From NCBI RefSeq assembly GCF_000165425.1, contig NW_001799522.1:186001-250000 (forward strand): a stretch of DNA of 64,000 bases, read 5' to 3'. A program made the translations under genes and the position numbers. The notes beneath the pieces were generated by a model. It was not told the DNA's origin. It did not search any database and was given only the letters and a program-made list of their open reading frames with translations. Of the stretch, positions 12,901-23,010 are shown piece after piece. This DNA comes from Paramecium tetraurelia (Eukaryota > Ciliophora > Oligohymenophorea > Peniculida > Parameciidae). Within the stretch, counting starts at the first letter, position 1; every line of letters begins with the position of its first letter.

Positions 12901-13922
12901 CCAAATTGAATTTTGGTAAAACTCCATTTATTTAATCAAATAATCCAAAATAGGATGATCCTGAATTAAATAACGCTTTTTTCCTTGTAAATGCTAAGAG
13001 CTTTTATTTAACCATGTTCACTACATTTACACTGTTTATAATTTCAAAAATAATCAAAAAGATCAGCCATTATGTCTATACTTAATTTTCCTCTTTTAAA
13101 CACTTTAAAAGACTAAAAATGTTGTATATAATCTTCAGAATGATAAAATAGTTTTCTGAAAAAACATCAAATTACTTTTTCTATTCAGGAATGATAAAAG
13201 TTTTTATATCGACATAATATTAGTTAATGTACAGTGCTTATATCTAATGTCCAGAATATCAATTTAATTTCTAATTGTAGGATATATTTATCACTTTTAA
13301 CTCTTTTAATGCATTAATTGCTATTATAATACCTCACTTATTTCTATTTAAATCTATTGTAGTTCTACAAAAATAATACAAAATAGCAACTAAAAATCGA
13401 TTTTCAATATTTTACGAAAATGTTAAATAAACCTATTGGGCCAGATACTTCATTCCCTTTTCAATGGTAAAAGTTGCCATTTATATGGGGATTGTTTGTT
13501 TTCTGAGTAATTCCCCAGTTATATAGATTATATCATTAACAATATTATCTAATGTTTACTTATATTATCTTTTGGTAGCCCAACCATGTACTTAAAAATT
13601 AGAGAAAATCAAAATCATTGTTAGAGAAATGACATTTCTAATAATAGTCTCATCCCTTTTTCCTTATACATCAGCTGTGGATGATAAAATAATTAATTTA
13701 TTAGGATGGATTCATATAGGATTATTTTCATTGATCATCGCATCAAACATACTAATAGATTTTATAAATTAACTAACGCAATTATTAAATAAATATTAGT
13801 AAAATAAATTAAAAAAGAAAAAATAAAAAGAGACTTCCTCTAATTATAATAGTTTTATTATCATTTCAGATGCTAATATATAAAACAAAAGACTAAAATC
13901 TTAACAATTAATTACCATTTGA
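6951..13922 (+). CDS. Giant cysteine-rich surface protein with Thr-Ser linker, DUF4215-type repeats and multi-span C-terminus
   Basis: One frame runs from ATG 6951 to TGA 13920, 2,323 codons, with no intron required. A signal peptide (LIVFVFFLLQSHL) is followed by about 1,600 residues of cysteine repeats with a recurrent C-x-W pattern, such as CIWDERIQQC and CFWEQKLKKCF. A (Thr-Ser)n linker lies at about residues 800-870. Around residues 1610-1770 there are three modules of the form CGDG...EECDDGN...DGC, typical of DUF4215 repeats. The last 350 residues hold about seven hydrophobic segments. This layout belongs to large ciliate surface proteins with extracellular Cys-rich repeats and a polytopic C-terminus; a cell-surface role is inferred. 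Oddity: TGA occurs in frame at codons 1148, 1164 and 1241, each where the repeat expects Trp after C-I, C-F and C-S. The frame also remains open from 13923 to a further TGA at 14208. The gene may be recently damaged, misread, or read through. Confidence 0.8.
9336..9570 (+). repeat. Hexamer tandem repeat (CCTCAA / GTTCAG type) coding Thr-Ser/Ser-Gly linker
   Basis: A 6-bp unit, mostly CTCAAC with interspersed GTTCAG, is repeated over about 200 bp. In the gene frame it codes Thr-Ser and Ser-Gly dipeptides, a likely O-glycosylated, extended spacer between cysteine-rich blocks. Because the unit contains no stop in most frames, long spurious frames appear on both strands here and should be ignored. 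The low complexity suggests length variation by slippage. Confidence 0.9.
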
Positions 13923-14210
13923 TTAAATCAGTATTACTCTATTAAATATTAAAATAATTATTATTAATAGTAAAAAGCATTCCCATTTCCTTACATATCG
14001 ATTAGTGCTTTTATATCTTTTCATTTCAATATAAAAAAATAGTAGAAAAAATTTAATTCAAAGGTTCAAAAGAAGATTCGAGTAGTTCAAATTTATAACC
14101 ATCTTAAGTAATAACAGTTAATTTAATCAAATATTAAGTAATAACGATTTTCAAATAAAGCGTATAATAGCCTATTGAATGCAGAATTTTAAGTTATTTG
14201 GAAATCATGA
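13923..14210 (+). other. In-frame continuation after the TGA of the giant Cys-rich gene
   Basis: After TGA 13920-13922 the same frame stays open for 95 codons to TGA 14208-14210. The translation looks coding: Gln, Tyr, Lys and Asn rich with a hydrophobic patch (PYISISAFISFHF), and it contains many TAA/TAG Gln codons. It has no Met near its start and no 3n intron with GT-AG ends that would remove the TGA. It is either the natural cytoplasmic tail of the upstream protein behind a damaged or read-through TGA, or chance. Confidence 0.4.
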
Positions 14211-14397
14211 ATAGGATAAGACAATTAAAGCTGAGTGTTTAAGAAACTTTTATATATATATAATATTTGGAAAATAAAGAATTATCTTACAAATTATAAA
14301 CTTAATAAAAGCAAAAGCTAGTAATTTAATTAAACGAATAGAGTTTAAAGCTTATTGCATTATAATTTTACATCTATAATTAAATTTATTAATAAAT

Positions 14398-15663
14398 ATG
14401 TTATAACAACACCCATATTTAAATTAGCCCGAAAATGTTGCCAATAAATACAATAAACCTGTTAATTTGAGCCAGCAACTTAGTTTTTCTAAGAGTCTAC
14501 CTGGTCAAGGATTGCAGCCAGAGTAAAACTATGCAACTCCATAATGGCAAAAGTAAATGAACCCTTAATTCTCAAATCAACAGCCATAAATTTAAACTAT
14601 CTAATCCAAGTACATTCCGCAACAGTAGACCATTTATCAACCTTAAACAAATTATGTTTCATAAACGCAATAATAATTTGTACCAATTGCTTATCCTCAA
14701 TAATAATAATTCAGATAAAGTTCCCCTCCAAGAATATTCAAGATGAATTAATAACCATAATAACAATAAGCAATCTACCGATAAACAGAAGTAAGAATTC
14801 CAGAATATTACTCGCCTCCTCCTATTTAATATGATGAGCCGGTCTTCTATGAATAACCTAGATATTACCCTCCTCAACAATAATAAATCAAATTACCTCC
14901 ACCCCAAATAGAAAATTATTTTCTGCCAAACTAAGTCAGTTTCATAAGGAATCTTGACGATGGATTAAAGTATCCAGAATATCCTTTTAAAGCATTAGAT
15001 ATTCGAGATTATTTTAACAAAGCTCTTATTGATATGGCTACCTAAGAAGAGAAGATTGAAAGAGCTAAAATATAAGTCTGCTCTCAGCTTGATTTTCGAA
15101 TTAATGGTTTGTTTAATCAGTTTGATTAAAATCAAACTGGACAACTCTCCAAAGAGGAATTTGCAGTTGGATTAAAAGCATTTTCATTGTAAGCTGAATA
15201 ATGTGATATCACATTGTTATTTGAAGAATTTGGGTATTAAGGAATGATGGATATTCAATAATTTGGAAATATGATAAAACCATAAACAGATCTTAAAAAT
15301 ACAAAAGCATTTTAAGATGATGATGTAAAGGTACTCCCAGAAACTAAACTTTTAATCAGAAATTTATTCGTCACATTGTTAAATGCTGAGAGTGTGTTAG
15401 AAGGTCTTAGATAATACTTAATATCAAAAGAAGAGGAACTGAGATAAGATATTGAATATGAGTAGATATTTGAAGACATATTTTCAAATGATCATCCTAA
15501 TAATTTAAGATTTTATCTTTAGAATTAAGGATAATATTTTGACATGGCAGTTATTAATAGTCTATTTAATAGATTCGATAGAGAATGCACAAAAAGAATC
15601 ACATAAGATTAATTTACCTATACATTTTAGCCAAAGTTAAAAAAAGATGATAATTGCTTGTGA
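14398..15663 (+). CDS. EF-hand protein with Gln/Pro-rich N-terminal region
   Basis: A continuous frame runs from ATG 14398 to TGA 15661-15663, 421 residues, no intron required. The first ~170 residues are low complexity, rich in Gln, Pro, Tyr and Asn, and probably disordered. The remainder is helical. One good EF-hand loop is visible, FDQNQTGQLSKEEF, with Asp, Asn and Thr at positions 1, 3 and 5, Gly at 6, Leu at 8 and Glu at 12. A second hand near the C-terminus, FDRECTKRITQDQF, has lost the Gly and the final Glu and probably does not bind calcium. The layout suggests a calcium-responsive cytoskeletal or cortical protein, but the partner is unknown. Confidence 0.75.
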
Positions 15664-15982
15664 TAAATTATTATTATTTGATATATATATATAGTACACA
15701 TTTCTTATGAAAGTAATTTGAATTCACACTTTCTTTTGTGCAACCTTCTTGAATAATTCTAAGTATATATAAACTAATTTAATTCGAGAACAAATTATTA
15801 TAGTAAATAAAAATAATTCTCATATAATCAATTTTCTGAGAATAATAAATACTTTCTTTTACTTTTAATATTGAGGTTATAATCAAAGAGGAATGCCATG
15901 ATTAATTTAATTATATAGTATTTAGTAAAGAAAGCACTCTAAATTTAAACTTGACATGAATTAAAATTTATTTATTTATATA
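15664..15982. other. Intergenic AT-rich spacer
   Basis: No coding frame, RNA gene or repeat is recognised. It should include the 3' end of the EF-hand gene and the promoter of the following kinase gene. Confidence 0.5.
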
Positions 15983-17522
15983 ATGAGACAAAAATCTCAA
16001 ACTGTTCATGAGGGCGGAGAAAGAAAGTTATAAGCAGTCGATTATGATAAGTGTATTTATAATTGTCTTTTGACTAAAAAGAAATTTATTGGAAGGGGCC
16101 TGAGATACCTTTATTTGTTTAAGAATTAAATTTGTATAGGAAAGGTATCCGTCTATCTTTAGATTTTGAGTCACCTTATGTTCAGATTCCTGAACGCCAA
16201 TTACGAATCAGTTCAGAATTAAGAATTCAATGGACTTATACAAAAAATAAATTAAAATCAGTAATCTTTTAAGTAAGCGGCTAACAATATGAATATCATG
16301 GAACAAATGACTAGTTAAGAGAACTTAAATAGAAATGTGCATTATACGTTTTCCAAATCAAGATTTAGGATGAATACTAAGCTGAATCAGTTTTAGGAAA
16401 AGGGTCTTATGCAACAGTTCTCGAATTAACTAATTTATATACAAATAAACAATATGCTGCTAAATGTATTGATTAGCAACGTATCAACGAAAAGAAAAAT
16501 GGTTACAAATAATTGCAATAAGAAATAGAAACTATGAGAATACTATCTGAAAGAAAACATGATAACATTTTACAATTACATGAGCTCTATATAGGAAATT
16601 AAAATTTTTATTTAGTTATGGAAATGGCCAAAGGTGGCTCCCTATTGACTCTTATGAAAAAACGCTAAACTCTTTTCAGTAGATCAGACATTAAGTTGAT
16701 TATGAAATAACTCCTTGAAGGATTGGAATTTATTCATAATCATAATATAATGCATAGAGACTTAAAACCAGAAAATATATTGTTTATGAATAAAGATTTA
16801 GAATCATTAGTAATAGCTGATTTTGGCTTAGCATAATCAGTAGACTCTCATCCCTATACATATCCTAAATGTGGTACCCCAGGGTTTGTGGCTCCAGAAA
16901 TCCTTGAGCAAGATTCTGAATTGGCAAGATATACTGTATCTTGTGATATATTTAGTGCAGGAGTCATTTTATATGTGTTGTAAAGTATTTACATTTATTT
17001 AAGATTAATCGGGGAACCTTTGTTTGAAAAAAAGGATAGGAAAGAACAATTAGAATTAAATAGAAAATGCGAAATCAATCTAAGTAAGTTTCCATCTGAT
17101 TAATTGGATGATCTTGAAAAGGATTTATTAATGAAAATGCTATCAAAAAATCCAGAATTTAGATGGTCAGCCAATAATCTGCTAAAACACAAATTTTTCG
17201 TATCTGAAGATTCCATAGAGAGTGAAGTAGATTTCTACAAATTAAATAATATCGCTATGTATGAAATTGATAAAATATTAGACTTAAGAAACACGCTATG
17301 CCAACTTTCTCTAAAAATCCTTTTATATAATTTGGTAAAAATAATAGTCTAGTCAGAGATAATACTTAAACTATTTCTCTAAGATAAAGAAATTGTACAT
17401 TAGTAATGTAAACTAATTTAAGATTTGATAAATCTTCACAAGAACAATTAAATACTGAATAAGTAAATGGAATGGGATCTTTTAACCTATACAAAGACGA
17501 AATAAATTAAACTAACCCTTGA
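15983..17522 (+). CDS. Ser/Thr protein kinase, CaMK-like, with N-terminal PH-like region
   Basis: Starts at ATG 15983 and ends at TGA 17520-17522 with three introns: 29 nt near 16052-16080, 24 nt near 16981-17004 (GTAAAG...TTTAAG) and 23 nt near 17257-17279. The N-terminal ~120 residues ([14 protein letters not shown], then [15 protein letters not shown]) resemble a PH-type beta fold. The kinase domain has the glycine loop LGKGSYATV, the ATP lysine in YAAKCID, the catalytic [16 protein letters not shown], and [12 protein letters not shown], so all catalytic residues are present. The activation loop pattern and the GVILYVLLIGEPLF-like helix F are typical of calcium/calmodulin-type kinases. A short tail follows. 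The substrate is unknown. Confidence in an active Ser/Thr kinase is high; the CaMK subgroup is inferred. Confidence 0.85.
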
Positions 17523-17649
17523 AAATAAATCATTCGCATTTTATTTACTCTAAATTTACATTTATAGACATAAAATAAATTTTTAGTTTTGGTTATTTTT
17601 TGAAGTATTTCTTTTGTGTTAAGTTGGATTTCATTCAATCTATATATAA

Positions 17650-18103
17650 ATGAGTTTCTAAGACCAAGTAATTCTAACTCGTTATCATAATGAGTAAATT
17701 GATTACAGGCTTTGTTTTATGAATCCAAAAATATCAATAAAAATTCCAAACAATATAAATTAAAAAAAGAAAGATATCTTGCAAAGTCAGCTAGAAAGGA
17801 GGGAAATTGGACTTAAGCTATCGAAATGCTGGTTTATTTATGTTTATTAACCAAATTATATTTATCATTGAAAAATGAGTAGATTCAAGGATTTATGAAA
17901 GAGAAACTGATAAAATAAGAGATGAATTTTTTAATTCTTATGATTAGAGATTACGTTTATATATCTATAATTTTTCAAAAACTGTATTAAAAAGATGAAT
18001 AGTTTGGTATAAGCAATAAGATTTTTTTTTTAACACAGTACAATAAATAAAAAGCCTAAATTTGGATATCTTTAACCATTTGATGGATGGTTTTTCATAA
18101 TGA
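17650..18103 (+). CDS. Small helical protein of unknown function
   Basis: A frame that opens at ATG 17650 (MSFQDQ) and closes at TGA 18101-18103. It needs a first intron of about 41 nt, long for this window, so the start is uncertain. A 32-nt intron near 18007-18040 (GTATAAGCAA...AACACAG) joins the C-terminal exon. The product is about 125 residues: a basic, helical N-terminal part (YKLKKERYLAKSARKEGNW) and a hydrophobic middle. I recognise no family. It lies 48 bp before the next gene. Confidence 0.45.
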
Positions 18104-18150
18104 AATTTATATTGAATGTTCAGAGTTTAATTATCACTTTACAAAACAAA

Positions 18151-19091
18151 ATGAATTTTTCTTTATTAATTTTATTGATGAAAAAATTATTCGAAAATTG
18201 TAATTAATGTTCAAAAAAACCAGGAACAGATTTCTGTTCTAATTGTTAAGTTAGGTTTTGCTATGATTGTGATGGAGAAGCTCATAATTGGATATAGAAT
18301 CATAAGACAGAAATATGCTCATTATTATGTATTATGTTTTAGATTAAGAAATGAAATCAAATAACTTAAACTCTTCAATTTAGGCTGGAGATTCTTAGTT
18401 TTTATATTAATAGCAATAAAAATAATTTGGAATAGATTAGTAGAACAGATAATATTGTTAATAATTAGAACAAGAGATATTATAATTTGTATAAATTTTG
18501 AATTCATAAGAAAGCAAATGGAGGAAAAAAATTCAAATATCAGAAAAAGAGTATCGAGAAAAAATTGCGAATTTTTAATCTAAGGTCAAGAAAAGTGAGA
18601 GCACAATTATAGAAATTAAATAATAATCTAAATAAGAGGATTAAATTAGTGAAATGATAAAATAATTAAAAGAATAGCTGGAGGGACAAAAGAAGTATTA
18701 TTAAATCTACAATTGATAGTTAATTAATCTAAAAAGTAGAACAATAAAAAGAGTAACTGAATTACAAAGAGCAGCTATTACAAAATTTGATAAATTAAGA
18801 GAAAGATTTATCTGCAGAGATAAATAAAAAAGAGATATTTATTGGGAAGTTTAAAGAGTTAATCTAATAGTAGTAGAAAGAAAAAGAGTTGATATTACAT
18901 GAAAATGATAAAATAAAAAAGCAATTGACTGAAATCAAGTAATTATTCAAAGAAAAACTGCCTTAATTGGGATTAGATGAAATTTTTTCAATTTTGATGA
19001 GAATGAATAAGAAGGAGAAGATGAGGAACTAGAGCTTCAAATATAATAAAATGTGGATGACTCTACAGAAGAAGACGAAGGAGTATAATGA
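18151..19091 (+). CDS. B-box zinc-finger coiled-coil protein (TRIM-like without RING)
   Basis: From ATG 18151 the protein shows a B-box type zinc finger at residues 15-55: C-N-Q-C, then C-S-N-C, C-Y-D-C-D and paired His (AHNWIQNHKTE). A long Gln/Lys/Glu-rich coiled coil of about 200 residues follows, then a very acidic tail ending at TGA 19089-19091. B-box/coiled-coil proteins are usually scaffolds or ubiquitin-pathway adaptors; no RING finger is present, so ligase activity is not expected. Two joins are unclear: after the B-box only a 14-nt GT-AG stretch (18324-18337) restores the frame, and near 18990 the frame changes at a run of six T with no intron visible. Either extra introns, real damage or sequence error could explain this. 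Confidence 0.6.
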
Positions 19092-19120
19092 GTAAATCTA
19101 ATCAGTTAACTATGAGTCAT

Positions 19121-20250
19121 TCATTGTTATTTTTGATTCTAAGCATTTTATTAAAGATATTATTCTATTTCTTCTGCCTCTAACCATCGTTTTTTTATTC
19201 CATCTTTCCACTCTCCGTATTTCTTTTCTCCATTTGACATATAATAGACTCCAATTCCTTATTGTTTACCTATAAGATATATGATATACAATACCATTTA
19301 CCCAGATTCCTTCATATTTCCTACCATCTCCCCATTCAAACGAACCTCGGCCATGTTTTTTATCTTCAAAGTATTCCTAAAGTTAAAGTAACAATGGATA
19401 CTCCTATATATTTTCTGCCATCTGGCCATGTTACTTATCCATGACCATGCATTTTATTTCTTTTCCATTACCCAGTATAAATTCGTTAATCTGGCCATTA
19501 ATACGTTCCATATCCATCAATTTCATTATCAACAAAAGTGCCTTCATATCTAGAACCATCAGCAAATAGTAAAATGCCTTTACCATTTTTCTTTCCTGTT
19601 TTGTATTCTCCTTCATATTTAGCTCCATCAGGCCAAACTTCAATTCCTATGCCATCTTATCTGTCATCAACCCACTAAATAATTGATTTATTATTTACAT
19701 CTCCCTCATATCTAGCACCATTAATATGAACATATACTCCTTTGCCATTTGCTTTATCATTTTGCCATTCTCCTTCATATACATCACCATCTGCATGAAT
19801 CAATTTACCCCAACCACAACTTTTATCATCCTTCCATTATCCTTCATAACATGAACCATCTGGCCACTATTATTTACCAACCCCATCTCTCTTCCCTAAC
19901 AACCATTCTCCTTCATATATGGCACCTTTATCTAATTAGATTGGTCCAAATTTTTGCCTTTCAGTGCAATTCAAATAGGTTATACTTACTTCTTTCACAG
20001 ATTAGGGTTCTAAATTTTTTTTCATAGACATGCTTTCATTATCTACTTAAAATTTTTCTCTTTCCTTATTGTTTTATCTTGGAGTTTCAGAAACCTATTG
20101 TTATTATTATTAAAGTGATGAGACACTATTTTCTTTATCATCATAGTCATTTTGGTCAGGATCTTCTAAATCCACCTCATTCTTTTTAGAATCTTTGGAT
20201 ACAATCTCTCCATTTTTATTAGCGCAGCAATTCACTTAGCAGCTTCCCAT
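19121..20250 (-). CDS. MORN-repeat protein with likely N-myristoylation site
   Basis: The gene starts at ATG 20250 and ends at TGA 19121-19123. The N-terminus is MGSCQVNCC, with Gly2 and several cysteines, a classic dual myristoylation/palmitoylation signal for membrane anchoring. After about 110 low-complexity residues come successive MORN repeats with the consensus YEGEWxxxxxxGxGxxxxxDG, for example [29 protein letters not shown] and [14 protein letters not shown], continuing nearly to the C-terminus. MORN proteins bind membranes or phosphoinositides and act in cortex, cilia or cell division in protists. It is convergent with the B-box gene (29 bp apart) and starts 34 bp from the end of SF3B5. 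Confidence 0.85.
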
Positions 20251-20284
20251 TTCAGTTAATTATTTATATATGTGATTTATAATA

Positions 20285-20574
20285 TCAAAATTCTGCTTTC
20301 TCAATATCAGGTGGGGGAGGCCCACAGGGCTAAATCATTTTGGTTAAAAATTTATAACGCAATCGGCACATTGGTTCATTTTCAGCTGTACAGAAATAGA
20401 CCTCAACATCAAATAGATGAATACCATTCTACTATGATGACCTATATGTGAGGCTAATGTATCTCTGTGAATATGATTATTCCAAACATATTTTGGAGTG
20501 TCTGGATTTCCTGTACCAACATAACGGGCATGCAAATGCTCAGTTTAAGTTTAAAAATTGAATCTGTCTTGCAT
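20285..20574 (-). CDS. SF3B5: Splicing factor 3b subunit 5 (SF3b10)
   Basis: Starts at ATG 20574, ends at TGA 20285-20287, with one 23-nt intron (GTATTCATC...GTTGAG). The product is 88 residues, the usual length of this family. Diagnostic pieces are LHARYVGTGNPDTPKYVW, the HRDTLASHIGHH stretch, YFCTAENEP and the C-terminal KMIQPCGPPPPD, all of which align with SF3B5. It is a core part of the SF3b complex of U2 snRNP, which recognises the intron branch point in the nucleus. The gene is complete. Confidence 0.95.
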
Positions 20575-20999
20575 TGAATATTTCCAAATATATAAAAATA
20601 TTATTTAAATTAATTATTGTATAATCAGAATAATCTATATTTAATTATTTATTTAATCTAAAATGCTTGATATTGCGAAATCTCAAGAATGATGAAAAAC
20701 AAAAGTACTTTCTTTATTTTATTTCCAAATCTTATTAGAATTTATTTCAATTAACCATTTTAACAAAATTAAGGGTAAATTTCAGGTATTTATATTTGTT
20801 ATCCACAATTATTTGACTTCAAGCATATGTTTTAATCTTAATGCGAGTGGAAACAATAGCGTTCATCTAAAATTTTAATTTGATTTAATAGAATAAAAAT
20901 TACTTTCAGAAGAACTTTAGAAAAAGATAAACTTTGGAATATTTGTTAATACTCCAGAATATTTATGTATATTATAGAATATTCATTTCCATAAGTTTC
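20575..20999. other. Intergenic AT-rich spacer
   Basis: Very AT-rich, stops in all frames, no RNA or repeat recognised. It contains the SF3B5 promoter side and the 3' flank of the EF-hand-like gene to the right. Confidence 0.5.
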
Positions 21000-22483
21000 T
21001 CAAATACTTCGACATTCTAAATAAGCGAACTAATCTGTTATATATCCGATATTCTAAGAATTATTTTTGGGTAATTAGTTGAACATCTTATCAAACATCA
21101 TGTAAATCTGTATTAGCATCAGCAACTGTTTATTATTAGAATTTACTTTATGACTCCTTGACGCATTATAGGATTCTTGAACAATTTAATAAGTAAATTT
21201 CAATTTATTAGGATCTTAGTTTTGATTCTCCATTTGGTAATCTATTCTATGTTAAGGAATTGGTCTTTGATTTTATGATATTTAAGAAAACATCTTCATT
21301 ACAATTTTTTTGTTCAGTATTTCTAAACAAATTATCGTATTCTGTTTAGTTAATACAAATCTAGATTATTTAATTACCCATTGAAATTCTTATCTATTCA
21401 ACGTTCCATTCTTATTTTTACTATTTGGATATTTCCTCATCCCATTAAAGCTACAATATATTTATTAAAATTATTGACTAATGCTAAAATAGAAACATAT
21501 TTATATTGAAAATATTCTTTATTTGCTATTTAGATTTGATCAACACATATATTTTATCGTAACATAATTTTCCACTTCTATTGGAGTCATATTTATTTAA
21601 TATTGTCTCAATAATGTCTTTTTCTATGAATACGCAACAATACTTTTTTAAAAATTGTACAAAGGGTTATATCAAGACTTCCATTTTTTCCAAATCAAAA
21701 TACACAAAGTCCTTTTGACTATCTTTTCTGTATCATCTTTGGCAACTCTTTTATCTAATTTTTTCAAATAACACAATTTCCAATTAATCCAAGATGCATC
21801 TGTAAAATAATACTCTTCCTTCTTACTTGGAAGTGTTGCATTACAATCAGCATCATAATTTAAAAATTCCTTTTCATTTATAATTTGGCTTGTTACTTTT
21901 GGATATTTCATTCACAAATCCCTTAATGACTTATTAATCCGTTTTCTATTTTGTTCTTGCTCTGGGGCTTAATAGAGTCTAAAAAGATTTTCCAATTTTG
22001 CAATCTCCTTTGGGTTGATTAATTCAAAAAGGAAAATGTGCTTCTTACTATATTTAGTCTCTTTTCAATCATATTTTCTCTAATCAAATTCACAAACTCT
22101 GCTAAAGCATATTTTCCATCTTTATTTTAGATATATTTATCATATGCTTCTCTCACTTCTCAAGAAGTTAGAAATACACCAAATTTAGACAGGAACTTTT
22201 AGGATTCGTCCTTATCCAAATATCCTTTTTTTTCGATAAAATAGCTCAAATCATGCCATTAATTAATACACTCCTTCCATGTCTTCTATTTTACGAACAT
22301 GTAATTAACCTCTAATCTTATTCTAAACTAAGTCCAATTTCTCCAATCCATCGGTTTGATTTAACATTCTATATATTGATTTAAATTTCGATTGATTACA
22401 CAAAGAAATCTTTAAAATCCCTTAATCCTTAAACGAATATAGAACTAATCAGTTCTTAAATAATTTTAATGAATTGATAGCAT
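21000..22483 (-). CDS. EF-hand-like (calcyphosin-type) protein, integrity uncertain
   Basis: Minus-strand coding sequence from a probable ATG at 22483 to TGA 21000-21002. Recognisable parts are a helical N-terminal region, KGYLDKDESQKFLSKF, YDKYIQNKDGKYALAEFV and YDSNRSGKLCYDKI. The last two have EF-hand loop shape, but the first lacks Asp at position 1 and the second lacks Glu at position 12, so calcium binding is doubtful. Frame is kept by several introns (for example 24 nt GTGTATTTC...GAGAAG, 27 nt GTGAATGAAA...AACAAG and one of about 41 nt). One join near 21640 could not be solved with a normal-sized intron. It may be a working gene with many introns or a gene in early decay. The C-terminal ~100 residues are Gln/Asn-rich. 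Confidence 0.5.
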
Positions 22484-23010
22484 TTTTAATAAACTAGGTT
22501 AGAGCAAACTAATAGTGTAGATTTGCTTATAATCTAGGTAACATAAAAATATCAAATGATGGTATTATAATAAACTTTTGATAAACCAATAAATTTATAG
22601 AAACTTGGACTTTAGAAAATTTCCATTTATTTTATTAAATTATCAATTAATTTGTAATAGCCATTTAGTATTTTTAAAGAAGGTTGCTTTATAATCAAGT
22701 TTATTTAATATAGTTTTTTATTTCTCGGGATAAAAAATGATTTAAACTTCCTTATTAAAGGATAAAATTATAAAACAAAAATGCCTTGAGTTTAATTTGA
22801 TACACAATAGGGTATAATATATTGTGATTTATTGAAAGTTTAATGGTTTGGATATTGAATATATTATAAAAATTGAATTAAATTTTCAGAGGTGAAGGCA
22901 GAACTAAGATCTTTTATACTGTTACTTGAATTTACAATTGCAAAATCTCAGATCATAATTTTTATATAAATTATTATTAAAGCTCATGAAATTTTTTAAA
23001 CAATGTTATA
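22484..23010. other. Intergenic AT-rich spacer between divergent genes
   Basis: No coding frame or structured element is recognised. It should contain the divergent promoters of the EF-hand-like gene (left, minus) and the histidine kinase (right, plus). Confidence 0.5.

Noticed and set aside
22000-22200. EF-hand-like gene as a definite pseudogene because of TGAs
   Set aside because: Two of the TGAs lie in plausible 24- and 27-nt introns that keep the frame; damage is possible but not proven.
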